DNA of 44,555 nt, taken from positions 1 to 44,555 of the forward strand of contig DHFT01000005.1 in NCBI GenBank assembly GCA_002402375.1, in the 5' to 3' direction. The translations under genes were made by a program, and so were the position numbers. The notes beneath the pieces were generated by a model, which was not told the DNA's origin, searched no databases, and saw nothing but the letters and a program-made list of their open reading frames with translations. This document shows, piece after piece, positions 24,771-33,592 of the stretch; positions within the stretch are counted from its first letter, which is position 1, and every line of letters begins with the position of its first letter. The DNA is from Elusimicrobia bacterium UBA4817 (GTDB taxonomy: Bacteria > Elusimicrobiota > UBA8919).

Positions 24771-25664
24771 ATGAGAACACTTTTTGAATTTATTATTTTT
24801 CCTGGGTTTTTGTTCACTGCAATTGCGGGAATGGTTTTTTCTTGGATTGACAGAAAGGTTACGGCGCGGGTTCAGTGGCGTCAGGGCCCTCCGTTTTTTC
24901 AGCCGGTTTATGATTTTATAAAACTTCTTGGTAAAGAAACAATTGTTCCGTCGTCGGCAAACTCAGTAATTTTTCTTTTGTCGCCGCTTCTTGCAATCGC
25001 TTCAACAACGCTTGCCTCCGTAATTTTATGGAAAGCGATAATAAACCCGCAGTCGTTGTTCGTCGGTGATTTGCTTGTCGTAATTTATCTTCTTGCGGTA
25101 ACACCGCTTGCCGTAATTTTGGGTGCTTCCGCTTCCGGCAATCCGATAGCATCTCTGGCGGCAAGCCGCGAAATGAAACTTTATTCAGCGTACGAACTTC
25201 CGTTTATTTTTTCTATTCTTGTGTCTGTGATAAAATTGAATACTATAAAATTAGGAGAGATTATTTTATCTCAACAGTCGTCGGGAATAATTTTCAATTC
25301 TTTTTCCGGCGTAATTGCATTTGTAGTTTTTCTTCTTACTATTCAGGCAAAATTGGGGCTTGTGCCTTTTGATATGGCCGAGGCCGAGACGGAGATTGCC
25401 GGCGGTGTTTTTATAGAGTATTCCGGGGTTCCGCTTGCAATTCACAAGTTAAATCGTATAATGCTTCTGTTTATAATTCCGGTTTTTGCCTCGGTGTTGT
25501 TTTTCGGCGGGAAGTTTTGGAGTATTATTGTAGTTCTTGTTCTGATAATTTTAATAAGAAATACAAATCCGAGAGTAAGAATTGACCAGGCGATAAAATT
25601 TTTCTGGCGCACTTGTCTGATTTTTTCGATTTTTGCGGTTGTATTAGCAACTATAGGATACTAA
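24771..25664 (+). CDS. Membrane [NiFe] hydrogenase, NuoH/MbhM-like subunit
   Basis: 297 residues with about eight membrane segments. Conserved NuoH features are SWIDRKVTARVQWRQGPPFFQP near residues 25-46, DFIKLLGKE, and the acidic loop PFDMAEAETEIAGG near 198, which is important in coupling electron transfer to ion movement. It anchors the peripheral arm to the membrane. It has no Shine-Dalgarno sequence and follows a palindromic element. It is the first gene of the Mbh-type core. Confidence 0.9.
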   Translation: MRTLFEFIIFPGFLFTAIAGMVFSWIDRKVTARVQWRQGPPFFQPVYDFIKLLGKETIVPSSANSVIFLLSPLLAIASTTLASVILWKAIINPQSLFVGDLLVVIYLLAVTPLAVILGASASGNPIASLAASREMKLYSAYELPFIFSILVSVIKLNTIKLGEIILSQQSSGIIFNSFSGVIAFVVFLLTIQAKLGLVPFDMAEAETEIAGGVFIEYSGVPLAIHKLNRIMLLFIIPVFASVLFFGGKFWSIIVVLVLIILIRNTNPRVRIDQAIKFFWRTCLIFSIFAVVLATIGY

Positions 25665-25665
25665 A

Positions 25666-26097
25666 ATGTCGGCACCAATAAAAATAAAGGCATTAACAAA
25701 ATCAATCTGGGTTTTTCATGCCGCGTGCAGCCCGTGTAATAACTGCGATATTGAGCTTTTAGATGCTTTAACTCCGAGATATGATTTAGAAAGGTTTGGA
25801 ATTCAACTTGTCGGTTCTGTTCGTCATGCAGATGCACTGCTTGTTACAGGTGCAGTCAACAAAAAGGTTGTGGATAGAATCAAACGTTTATATGAACAGG
25901 CGCCGAAACCCTGCGTGGTTGTCGCTGTCGGAAACTGTGCATGCTCGGAAATTATGTTCAGGGATTCCTACAATACCTGCGGGCCGCTTGATAAAATTAT
26001 TCCGGTTAACGCATATATTCCGGGATGTCCTCCGAAACCGGAAGCGATGATAACGGGAATCGTGAAACTGATAAAAGCGTTAAAAGGTGAGAAGTAG
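25666..26097 (+). CDS. [NiFe] hydrogenase small subunit, NuoB/MbhJ-like
   Basis: 143 residues. The proximal [4Fe-4S] cluster ligands are visible: CSPCNNCD near residue 21, GNCACSEIMF near 87 and GCPPKPEAM near 125. In group 4 hydrogenases this subunit receives electrons next to the [NiFe] site. It begins two bases after the NuoH-like stop. Confidence 0.92.
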   Translation: MSAPIKIKALTKSIWVFHAACSPCNNCDIELLDALTPRYDLERFGIQLVGSVRHADALLVTGAVNKKVVDRIKRLYEQAPKPCVVVAVGNCACSEIMFRDSYNTCGPLDKIIPVNAYIPGCPPKPEAMITGIVKLIKALKGEK

Positions 26098-26100
26098 AAA

Positions 26101-26544
26101 ATGGAAATAATTGACGAAATAAAAAATAAATTCGGCAGTAAAATAAAAAAGTTTGAGGAAAAAAATCCGAGAAGGATTTATATTGATATTTTACCGTCGG
26201 ATATTGTTGAAATTACAAAAACCCTTTTTGTAGAACTTAAATTGCGATTTATTATTGCTACAGGAATTGACCGACGGGACGGGTTTGAAATACTTTACCA
26301 TTTTGCAGAAGATAAAACAGGAAAGGTAATAACGTTTCGTGTTTTAATTACGGATAAAGAAAAACCGGAAATTGAAACAATATCAAAAGTAATAAAAGGT
26401 GCCGAGTGGATTGAACGTGAAATGTGGGAACTTTTAGGTATAAACTTTAAGGGACATCCGAATCTTAAACATCTTTTGTTGAGAGACGATTGGCCGAGTT
26501 GTAATTATCCTTTAAGACAGGGTCAGGGTAAAAGAGAAGAATAA
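26101..26544 (+). CDS. Hydrogenase subunit, NuoC/MbhK-like
   Basis: 147 residues of the 30-kDa complex I subunit family. The signature is EWIEREMWELLGINFKGHPNLKHLLLRDDWP near residues 101-131 (ERExxDxxGxxFxGHP pattern). It is a structural part of the peripheral arm and is a separate gene from the NuoD-like subunit, as in Mbh. Confidence 0.9.
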   Translation: MEIIDEIKNKFGSKIKKFEEKNPRRIYIDILPSDIVEITKTLFVELKLRFIIATGIDRRDGFEILYHFAEDKTGKVITFRVLITDKEKPEIETISKVIKGAEWIEREMWELLGINFKGHPNLKHLLLRDDWPSCNYPLRQGQGKREE

Positions 26545-26549
26545 ACATT

Positions 26550-27758
26550 ATGAACGAAGAAAAGAAACGAACCGTTATTCCGATAGGTCCGTATCATCCG
26601 TTGCAAGAAGAGGCGGAGTTTTTCAAACTCTACGTAGAGGGAGAGAAAGTCGTTGATATGGACATTGAAATCGGATATAACCATCGGGGAATTGAAAAAC
26701 TTTCCGAGTCGCTACACTGGGACCAGTCGGCTTTTTTGGTTGAAAGAATCTGCGGAATATGTTCAACCAGTCATCCGTTTGCTTATGTCAATGCGGTTGA
26801 AGATTTGGCAGGGATTGAAATTCCTATTCGTGCAAAATATATCCGTTCAGTTATCGGCGAACTTGAGCGGATTCAGTCGCATATGCTTTGGCTTGGTTTA
26901 GCCGGACATTTTATCGGTTACAATACCGTCTGGATGTGGAGTTGGAAATATCGTGAATTAGTGAATGATATATTTGAGTTTATCACAGGCAACAGGATGC
27001 ACTATGCGATGATGAAAATCGGCGGCGTCCGTCGGGATATTGAAAAAAAAGACATTCCGCAGATTGAAAAAATGTGTAATGATTTAATACCTGCGATTGA
27101 TTTGTTTAAGGGCGCCGTGACGGATGACCCTGTGATTCATGCAAGAACAAAAGGCGTCGGAATTTTACCGAAGGATGTCGCGATTGATTACTGCGTTGTA
27201 GGTCCCACCGCCCGTGCCAGCGGAATTGATATTGATATTCGTCGTGACGACCCATATTCGGCGTATAACCTTGTTGATTGGAAAGTTATAGTCACTAAAA
27301 ACGGAGATGTTTTTGATAAAGTGGCAGTCCGCATTCTCGAGATGTACGAATCAATAAAAATTATTCGCGGTTGTCTTGAGGGTTTGAAAAAAGAACCCGA
27401 AGGAAATTTTGATTTGAATGTAAAAGAAATCCCCGCCGGTGAAGGCATAGGCCGTCACGAAGCCCCGCGCGGCGAGGTTTATCATTATGTCCGTTCCGAC
27501 GGAACAAACAGACCCGTTCGCCATAAAATCAGAGCCCCCAGTTATGTAAATGTTCCGTCAGACCAGTATGCCGTCAAGGGTTATACGGTTTCCGACGCCG
27601 CGCTTGTGCTTGCCGCCGTTGACCCGTGTTATTGCTGCACCGAAAGGGTTGCGGTTATTGATAAAGAGAAAAACAAAAAAATAATGAACGGTTTTGATTT
27701 GATAAAACTTTCGCAGGAAAAAACCGCCAAAATAAAAAACGGGCCGAAAATTTTATGA
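26550..27758 (+). CDS. Group 4 [NiFe] hydrogenase large subunit, NuoD/MbhL-like
   Basis: 402 residues. Both nickel-binding motifs are intact: L1 is ERICGICSTSH near residue 66 and L2 is DPCYCCTER near residue 360. This argues for a real hydrogenase rather than a complex I or Mbs-type subunit that has lost nickel ligands. About 34 residues follow the L2 Arg, the position where HycE-type precursors are cleaved, and a HycI-like protease gene ends the operon. L2 has an additional Cys (CYCC). It overlaps the next gene by ATGA. Confidence 0.93.
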   Translation: MNEEKKRTVIPIGPYHPLQEEAEFFKLYVEGEKVVDMDIEIGYNHRGIEKLSESLHWDQSAFLVERICGICSTSHPFAYVNAVEDLAGIEIPIRAKYIRSVIGELERIQSHMLWLGLAGHFIGYNTVWMWSWKYRELVNDIFEFITGNRMHYAMMKIGGVRRDIEKKDIPQIEKMCNDLIPAIDLFKGAVTDDPVIHARTKGVGILPKDVAIDYCVVGPTARASGIDIDIRRDDPYSAYNLVDWKVIVTKNGDVFDKVAVRILEMYESIKIIRGCLEGLKKEPEGNFDLNVKEIPAGEGIGRHEAPRGEVYHYVRSDGTNRPVRHKIRAPSYVNVPSDQYAVKGYTVSDAALVLAAVDPCYCCTERVAVIDKEKNKKIMNGFDLIKLSQEKTAKIKNGPKIL

Positions 27759-29602
27759 ACTTTATAACATATTTAATCGGATTGCCTTTAATCGGTGGAC
27801 TTTTATGTTTGTTAATACCGAAAGCAAAGGAGGTTATCGCCGTAGCGATTTCAGTTATAACTTTTGCCGTAAGCATATTGGCGTTTGTTTTTCCGGATCA
27901 GGCATCCCAGTATTTTATTTTTGATAAAATGAGCGGGTTCGTTGCGTTGTTCATTTCCCTGTTCGGGTTTCTTATCGTTTTATATTCAATAAAATTCATG
28001 CAAAAATTATCGGCAGAACGCAAAATTTCGCTGACACAGTATTATTGTTATGTGCTGTGGACTCTTGCTGCAAGTTTGGGCGCCGTTTTATCCAACAATC
28101 TGATTCTGCTTCTGGTTTTCTGGGGATTTTTGGGGCTTACTTTATATCTTCTGATGCAAATCGGTGCGTCGGATTTTCAGGAATCATCCGCCGCCGCAAA
28201 AAAAACTTTCATTATAATAGGCGGTTCCGATTGTTTTATGATTTTGGGCATCGCAATAATATGGTTTCTTACCGGAACTTTTCAGATGGATAAAATCAGT
28301 ATTAATTTTGCGTCGTATAACAGTCCGTCTTTGCCCGTAATCGCTTTCGTGTGTCTGACAATCGCCGTATTTGCAAAAGCGGGCGCAATGCCGTTTCATA
28401 CCTGGATACCAGATGCGGCGTCGACAGCACCTATTCCGATTACGGCCTATTTGCCCGCATCACTTGATAAGTTGCTCGGTATTTATCTGTTGGCAAGAAT
28501 CTGCCTGAATCTTTTTAACGTATCAGCATATCAACATATCAACGTATTCTTGATGTTTATCGGTGCAATAACTATAATCGCGGCTGTCTTTATGGCACTT
28601 ATTCAACATGATTTGAAAAAAATGATTGCGTATATGAATATCTCCGGTGCGGGTTATATGGTTTTAGGTATCGGAACAAACAATCCTGTTGGTATTGCTG
28701 GCGGGCTCTTCTATATGTTAAGTACTACTTTATGGACATCCTGTTTATTTTTGTGTGCCGGTTCCGTTGAATGTAAAACCGGCACGACCGATCTGGATAA
28801 ACTTGGCGGTCTTGCGAAATATATGCCGCTGACATTTCTTTCGTCGTTAATCGCCGCACTTTCAATTTCAGGTGTGCCGCCGTTTAACGGCTTTTTCTCA
28901 AAATGGATGATTTATCAGGGGCTGATAAGTTCACTTCCAACTTCCAACTTCCAACTCCTAACTCTCTTATTTATAGCGGCGGCGATGTTCGGTTCGGCAC
29001 TGACCCTCGCATCATTTATGAAACTTTTGCATGGAGTGTTTTTAGGACAGGCATCAAAACATCAGAACATCAAAACATCAGAACGAATTTCAGAAGTTTC
29101 CTGGACAATGTGGCTGCCGCAGATTTTTCTCGCGGTATTATGTGCTATTTTCGGTGTCTTTGCAATTCAAATCCCGTTAAAATATTTTATTTTCCCATCA
29201 CTTTCCACTTCCCACTTTCCGTTTCCCGCTGTTTTTTCCGGTGTCTGGCAGCCGGGTCTTGCGACATTGCTTATTATTGTCGGCATTGCGTTTGGCTTTA
29301 TTTTTTACATAATATCTGGTTTGAAATATCGCATTTCGGATACATATATCGGCGGGGAAACATTACCGTCGGAAGTCCGGGTTACAGGCGCGGATTTTTA
29401 TCAGACAATAAAAGATATTGGATTTTTTAAGACGATGTATTCTCTTGCCGAACAAAAGATGTTTGATATATACGACTGGGGTAGAAAAATAGTTTCATCG
29501 GTCGGGTCTGTTTTGTCTGAATTACACACCGGTAATTTTGAGACATATTTGAGTTGGTGCTTAATCGGCGCCGGAATATTGTTGTTAGTTTTGGTTCATT
29601 AG
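27755..29602 (+). CDS. NuoL/HyfB-like ion-translocating membrane subunit
   Basis: 615 residues and about 15 membrane segments. The antiporter core is seen in VFAKAGAMPFHTWIPDAASTAPIPI near residues 208-232, with the conserved Lys, and in DLKKMIAYMNISGAGYMVLG near 287. The last about 85 residues (from YIGGETLPSEVRVTGADFY) form a soluble or amphipathic stretch and a final membrane helix, like the lateral helix of NuoL/MbhI. Four loops between helices are encoded by short tandem repeats. It is a second large antiporter-like subunit in addition to MrpD. Confidence 0.88.
   Translation: MNFITYLIGLPLIGGLLCLLIPKAKEVIAVAISVITFAVSILAFVFPDQASQYFIFDKMSGFVALFISLFGFLIVLYSIKFMQKLSAERKISLTQYYCYVLWTLAASLGAVLSNNLILLLVFWGFLGLTLYLLMQIGASDFQESSAAAKKTFIIIGGSDCFMILGIAIIWFLTGTFQMDKISINFASYNSPSLPVIAFVCLTIAVFAKAGAMPFHTWIPDAASTAPIPITAYLPASLDKLLGIYLLARICLNLFNVSAYQHINVFLMFIGAITIIAAVFMALIQHDLKKMIAYMNISGAGYMVLGIGTNNPVGIAGGLFYMLSTTLWTSCLFLCAGSVECKTGTTDLDKLGGLAKYMPLTFLSSLIAALSISGVPPFNGFFSKWMIYQGLISSLPTSNFQLLTLLFIAAAMFGSALTLASFMKLLHGVFLGQASKHQNIKTSERISEVSWTMWLPQIFLAVLCAIFGVFAIQIPLKYFIFPSLSTSHFPFPAVFSGVWQPGLATLLIIVGIAFGFIFYIISGLKYRISDTYIGGETLPSEVRVTGADFYQTIKDIGFFKTMYSLAEQKMFDIYDWGRKIVSSVGSVLSELHTGNFETYLSWCLIGAGILLLVLVH
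28520..28543 (+). repeat. Octamer array (ATATCAAC)x3
   Basis: Three degenerate 8-mers are translated in an inter-helix loop of the NuoL-like protein (NVSAYQHINVF). Confidence 0.65.
28933..28964 (+). repeat. Heptamer array (ACTTCCA)x4-5
   Basis: Three perfect ACTTCCA units and one or two degenerate ones are translated as LPTSNFQLL in a loop of the NuoL-like protein. Confidence 0.75.
29052..29083 (+). repeat. Octamer array (CATCAAAA/CATCAGAA)x4
   Basis: Four 8-mers alternate strictly between two versions and are translated as SKHQNIKTSERI in a hydrophilic loop. Confidence 0.75.
29200..29227 (+). repeat. Heptamer array (ACTTTCC/ACTTCCC)x4
   Basis: Four degenerate heptamers are translated as LSTSHFPFP in a loop. 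The unit is the reverse complement of the array at 43213-43240. Confidence 0.7.
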
Positions 29603-29628
29603 TTAAATTTTCTGCGTATTGAAAATAT

Positions 29629-30144
29629 ATGTTTGATTTACAAATTTTGATTGTTTTCATGATAATATGTTCCGTTGTCGCTGTAGAGACAAAAGATTTG
29701 CTTTCGGCGGTGATATCTATAGGCGCAACGGGTTTAGGATTATCGGTGTGTTTCCTTTTGCTGCAGGCACCGGATTTAGCCATCGTTCAGTTGGTGGTTG
29801 AAATTCTGGTATTAGTCATATTGATACGCGGCACGGTCAATCGTGACGGTATTGATTACAGACGCCGTCTGTGGCTGCCTTTGATAGTAAGCGGAGTTTT
29901 TATCGCTTTATTTCTTGTCTGTGTTTATTATCTGATTAATGAGTTGCCGAGATTCAGTTATCCGATAATGAAAATATCAAAAACGTATATTGCTGATGGA
30001 TTTAAACAGACCGGCACGGCAAATACGGTTGTTGCCATTTTGCTTAACTATCGCTTGTTTGATACTTTTGCCGGTGTAACGGTGTTTTTTGCATCTGTCA
30101 TCGGCGTACTAACGGTTATGCGTAAAATAGGTAGTAAAAAATGA
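29629..30144 (+). CDS. Fused MbhD-MbhE-like subunit (MrpA C-terminal part)
   Basis: 171 residues. The N-terminal half is a DUF4040-like domain (AVETKDLLSAVISIGATGLGLSVCFLLLQAPDLAIVQLVVE, residues about 18-58), and the C-terminal half matches MbhE (TGTANTVVAILLNYRLFDTFAGV near 125). In Mrp antiporters these belong to the end of MrpA; in Mbh they are two genes. Here they form one chain, split from the NuoL-like subunit. It overlaps MrpB by ATGA. Confidence 0.85.
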   Translation: MFDLQILIVFMIICSVVAVETKDLLSAVISIGATGLGLSVCFLLLQAPDLAIVQLVVEILVLVILIRGTVNRDGIDYRRRLWLPLIVSGVFIALFLVCVYYLINELPRFSYPIMKISKTYIADGFKQTGTANTVVAILLNYRLFDTFAGVTVFFASVIGVLTVMRKIGSKK

Positions 30145-30587
30145 TAGAAGAACCTAAAACTGGAATGAATATAATCGTAAAAACGGTTACGAGGTTGACT
30201 ACCGGACTTATTTTACTTTTCGGTATTTACATCGTTTTCCACGGGCATATTTTATCCGAAGGCGGATTCGCCGGCGGAGTGGTAATCGCATTATCATTCA
30301 TACACTTGATGCTTGCTTACGGCAGGGAAATAGTGTTGAAAAAAATGAGCGAAAAAGTAAGTGAATTGCTTGGGAATATAGGTGCTGTAATTTTTATAAT
30401 AATTGCCGTTCTGGGGTTGTTCACCGGTGGCTACTTGTTTTTCGATTTTTTTGGCAAGGGTAAGCCATTTAATTTGTTCAGCGCCGGTCTTATGCCGTTG
30501 TATAATATTGCAATAAGTTTAATCGTGGGTGCAGGTCTGTTCACAGTATTTGTGACGCTGGTGTTTTTCAGGAGCGAAAAAAAATGA
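30141..30587 (+). CDS. Mrp antiporter subunit B-like (MbhF)
   Basis: 148 residues with four membrane segments. The MnhB signature is GIYIVFHGHILSEGGFAGGVVIALSFI near residues 27-54. It is part of the ion-exchange module and overlaps both neighbours by four bases. Confidence 0.9.
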   Translation: MIEEPKTGMNIIVKTVTRLTTGLILLFGIYIVFHGHILSEGGFAGGVVIALSFIHLMLAYGREIVLKKMSEKVSELLGNIGAVIFIIIAVLGLFTGGYLFFDFFGKGKPFNLFSAGLMPLYNIAISLIVGAGLFTVFVTLVFFRSEKK

Positions 30588-30934
30588 TTGAATATTTTTT
30601 GTGCTTCGTTCTTTTCTGTATAGGTTTGTATGCCGTTGCCGTTAAAAGGAACATGATAAAAATTATCATCGGCTTGAGCATAATGGGATATGCAATTAAT
30701 CTGTTTTTTACTTTGATAGGGTATGTTCATAATGCCGCGTATCCTATATTATCAAAAGTAAATATTACTCAGCAAACCAGTTTGAATATGGTTGACCCGC
30801 TGCCCCAGGCATTGGTTTTAACCGCAATAGTAATAGGTCTTGCGATAACGATAATTCTTGTAAGTATTTCTATACGACTATACGAAAAATACGGTACTTT
30901 TGACATAACAGAAATTCGCAAACTTAAAGGATAA
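30584..30934 (+). CDS. Mrp antiporter subunit C-like (MbhG, NuoK family)
   Basis: 116 residues with three membrane segments. The NuoK/MnhC features are IIGLSIMGYAINLFF near residue 28 and DPLPQALVLTAIVIGLAITIILVSI near 71. It overlaps MrpB and lies three bases before MrpD. Confidence 0.92.
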   Translation: MIEYFLCFVLFCIGLYAVAVKRNMIKIIIGLSIMGYAINLFFTLIGYVHNAAYPILSKVNITQQTSLNMVDPLPQALVLTAIVIGLAITIILVSISIRLYEKYGTFDITEIRKLKG

Positions 30935-30937
30935 ATT

Positions 30938-32425
30938 ATGCTCCCGCTGGTTGTTGTAATTCCAATTGGAATCGCATTTCTTATTTCGTTTTTAGGAAAA
31001 TATTATAAAAAATTGTCGGATATTCTTGCAACTGTGGCGTGCATATCGCTTGCCATTTTGTCTTTTCTTATTTTCTATGAACTACGAACTATGAATTACG
31101 AACCGCTTGTCTACAAAATCGGTGGTTGGCTTCCGTCCATTGGTATAAGTATGGTGGTTGACGGGTTGACTGCAGTTATGCTTATCGTCGTTAATGTTAT
31201 CGCATTGATATCGGTGCTTTTTTCGGTTTCTTATATGGAGAAATACACCGACAAATGGAAATACTATGCACTTTTTATGATGATGCTTACCAGTATGAAC
31301 GGATTAATCGTTACCGGCGATATTTTTAATATGTATGTTTTTCTCGAACTGGGAACTATATCTTCCTGCGTGCTTATCGCATTCGGAACGGAACAGGACG
31401 AACTCGAAGCATCTTTCAAATATATGGTTTTGGGTACGGTAGCATCAACATTTATATTGTTGGGCATTGCCATCCTCTATAGTTATTATTCTACTCTGAA
31501 TATGTCAGATATTTCATTGGCGGTAAGTAAGGGGAGCAGCACTATCGTAATTACTTTTCTGACTTTGCTTTTTGTGGTTGGTTTCGGACTTAAAGCCGCA
31601 ATCGTTCCCTTTCATGCGTGGTTACCGGATGCGCATCCTTCGGCTCCTGCCCCGATTTCTGCAATGCTGTCCGGAGTATTGATCAAATCTCTGGGCGTTT
31701 ATGCGTTGGTGCGAATACTGTTTAATGTATTGGGCGTCGTCGGCAGTAACATTTTAATAATTTTAGGAGTAATATCGATGGTGGTCGGCGGGTTTCTGGC
31801 GATTTACCAGAAAGATTTGAAACGGATGCTCGCATATTCTACTGTCAGTCAGGTCGGATATATCGTTTTTGCTTTTGGGTTGGGTACGCCGCTTGGTATT
31901 TTTGCCGGTCTATTCCATTTGATTAACCATGCGTTCGCCAAATTTTTGCTGTTTCTAAATGCCGGTGCCGTTGTCTATGCTACCGACGAACGTAATATGG
32001 AAAATCTCGGCGGTTTGAGGGAAAAAATGCCGGTTACCGCCGCCACTTCTCTTGTTGGTTCTATGTCGATTTCTGGTGTGCCGCCCTTCGGTGGGTTTTG
32101 GAGTAAATTGTTCATTATTTTGGCTGCTGTTCAGGCAAAGGAATTTACTGCTGCAGTCATCGCTATTTTGATTAGTATTATAACTTTGTCATACTATCTA
32201 AAACTGCAGAAACAGACATTTTATGGAAAATTATCGGAAAGATGGCAGGATGTAAAAGAAGTGCCGTTAACGATGTGTATAGCAATGATAATTCCGGCTG
32301 TTATTTGCGCGGGGCTGGGATTACTTTTGTTGCCGCAGATTAAAATCGTTTTTCTCGATCCGGCAGTCGGAGTTCTGGCAAATGGTCTCGAATACGGCAG
32401 TATCGTGTTACAAAACATAAAATGA
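30938..32425 (+). CDS. Mrp antiporter subunit D-like (MbhH)
   Basis: 495 residues and about 14 membrane segments. Antiporter core motifs are GFGLKAAIVPFHAWLPDAHPSAPAPISAMLSGVLIKS near residues 210-246 and KDLKRMLAYSTVSQVGYI near 291. It should carry Na+ or H+ across the membrane. A periplasmic or cytoplasmic loop near residues 48-56 (ELRTMNYEP) is encoded by a heptamer array. It overlaps MrpE by ATGA. Confidence 0.93.
   Translation: MLPLVVVIPIGIAFLISFLGKYYKKLSDILATVACISLAILSFLIFYELRTMNYEPLVYKIGGWLPSIGISMVVDGLTAVMLIVVNVIALISVLFSVSYMEKYTDKWKYYALFMMMLTSMNGLIVTGDIFNMYVFLELGTISSCVLIAFGTEQDELEASFKYMVLGTVASTFILLGIAILYSYYSTLNMSDISLAVSKGSSTIVITFLTLLFVVGFGLKAAIVPFHAWLPDAHPSAPAPISAMLSGVLIKSLGVYALVRILFNVLGVVGSNILIILGVISMVVGGFLAIYQKDLKRMLAYSTVSQVGYIVFAFGLGTPLGIFAGLFHLINHAFAKFLLFLNAGAVVYATDERNMENLGGLREKMPVTAATSLVGSMSISGVPPFGGFWSKLFIILAAVQAKEFTAAVIAILISIITLSYYLKLQKQTFYGKLSERWQDVKEVPLTMCIAMIIPAVICAGLGLLLLPQIKIVFLDPAVGVLANGLEYGSIVLQNIK
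31079..31103 (+). repeat. Heptamer array (GAACTAC)x3
   Basis: GAACTAC, GAACTAT, GAATTAC and a partial fourth unit are translated as ELRTMNYEP between two helices of the MrpD-like protein. Confidence 0.65.
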
Positions 32426-32916
32426 AAAGCAGAATCGTATTATTTATAATAGCGATGTTAGTATGGTTGATATTAAGCTGGAGTTTGGACTGGCAGCATC
32501 TATTGGTCGGTTCGCTTGCCAGTTTGCTTGTTGCGTTTCTTACTGGTGATTTGTTCACGGCGAATCCTTACAAGTTTGCTCATCCTCACAGGTATCTCTG
32601 GCTGATGTTATATATTCCGGTTTTAATGTGGGAAATGGTTAAAGCGAATATCGATTTGGCATACAGGATACTGCATCCGCGTCTGCCAATCAGACCCGGA
32701 ATAATTAAGGTAAAAACAAAACTTAAAAGCGAAAGTGGATTGACTTTTCTAGCAAATTCAATTACGTTAAAACCCGGAATGACCAGCGTAGATGTAGACC
32801 AGGAAAATGGGTATATTTATGTTCACTGCGTAAACATAAAAGACACCGATCCTGCGCGTGCAACGGAGATCATTATTAAAAGGTTGGAAAATATTTTAGA
32901 AAGAGTGTTCGATTAA
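32422..32916 (+). CDS. Mrp antiporter subunit E-like (MbhA)
   Basis: 164 residues. Two or three N-terminal membrane segments precede a soluble domain with the MnhE signature LTFLANSITLKPGMTSVDVD near residues 110-129 and YVHCVNIKD near 133. Its precise role in the antiporter is unclear. It overlaps MrpD by four bases. Confidence 0.9.
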   Translation: MKSRIVLFIIAMLVWLILSWSLDWQHLLVGSLASLLVAFLTGDLFTANPYKFAHPHRYLWLMLYIPVLMWEMVKANIDLAYRILHPRLPIRPGIIKVKTKLKSESGLTFLANSITLKPGMTSVDVDQENGYIYVHCVNIKDTDPARATEIIIKRLENILERVFD

Positions 32917-32922
32917 ATAATT

Positions 32923-33258
32923 ATGAAAACTTTTCGCTGGGTTATAGGATTGATTTTGATTTTAGCTTTTTTAGTGTTTAATCTCGTGTTGAATATCAGC
33001 ACGCTGCAGAGATTCATTAATCCTCTGCTTTTGAGTTGTTTTTTGTGTCTTTTTAGAATTATTCGCGGCCCGAGTCCCGCCGACCGCGCAGTTGCGATTG
33101 ACACGCTCGGTATACTTATAATTGCTTTTTGCGGACTGCTGGCGGTATTCACCAAGTTCGATTTTTTTATTGATATAGCGATAGCGTGGGCGTTGCAGGC
33201 ATTTATAGGCACTCTTGCGCTGGCAAAATATCTGGAAGGAAGGTCGTTTGATGAGTGA
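32923..33258 (+). CDS. Mrp antiporter subunit F-like (MbhB)
   Basis: 111 residues with three membrane segments. The MnhF signature RIIRGPSPADRAVAIDTLGI is near residues 45-64, followed by DFFIDIAIAWALQAFIGTLALAKYLEGR. It overlaps the next gene by eight bases. Confidence 0.9.
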   Translation: MKTFRWVIGLILILAFLVFNLVLNISTLQRFINPLLLSCFLCLFRIIRGPSPADRAVAIDTLGILIIAFCGLLAVFTKFDFFIDIAIAWALQAFIGTLALAKYLEGRSFDE

Positions 33259-33577
33259 AACAATAGGAATGATTTTTATCGTCATAGGAATAGGTTTTGA
33301 TTTCTTCGGCTGCATAGGACTTATCCGCCTGCCGGATTTGTATCTGCGTTTGATGGCAACGGCAAAATGCGTTACGTTGGGTACATGTTCCTTAATGTTC
33401 GGTATTTTTCTCATTAACGGGTTCACTGCCGTTGGGATAAAGGCATTGCTGTGCGCTGTGTTTTTGCTGCTGACATCACCCGTCTCGGCGCATGCTCTTT
33501 CGCGTGCAGCACACAAGTCCGGCGTAAAACTTTGCGATGAGAGTGTCTGCGACGAATACGAAAAAGATAAGAATTAG
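33251..33577 (+). CDS. Mrp antiporter subunit G-like (MbhC)
   Basis: 108 residues with three membrane segments and the MnhG signature FFGCIGLIRLPDLYLRLMATAKCVTLG near residues 18-44 and TSPVSAHALSRAAH near 76. The ATG at 33251 is chosen because it gives the family N-terminus; an in-frame upstream codon would overlap MrpF much further. The sub-operon thus holds complete Mrp A(C)-B-C-D-E-F-G in order. Confidence 0.9.
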   Translation: MSETIGMIFIVIGIGFDFFGCIGLIRLPDLYLRLMATAKCVTLGTCSLMFGIFLINGFTAVGIKALLCAVFLLLTSPVSAHALSRAAHKSGVKLCDESVCDEYEKDKN

Positions 33578-33592
33578 TAATTCGAAATTAAT

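Noticed and set aside
26550..27758. Large subunit as complex I NuoD or a Mbs-type protein without nickel
   Set aside because: Both CxxC pairs are intact and a maturation protease gene is present in the operon.
27755..33577. A stand-alone Mrp Na+/H+ antiporter operon
   Set aside because: The genes are continuous with the hydrogenase core by ATGA overlap and are followed by the MbhN-like and protease genes, so they belong to the hydrogenase complex.
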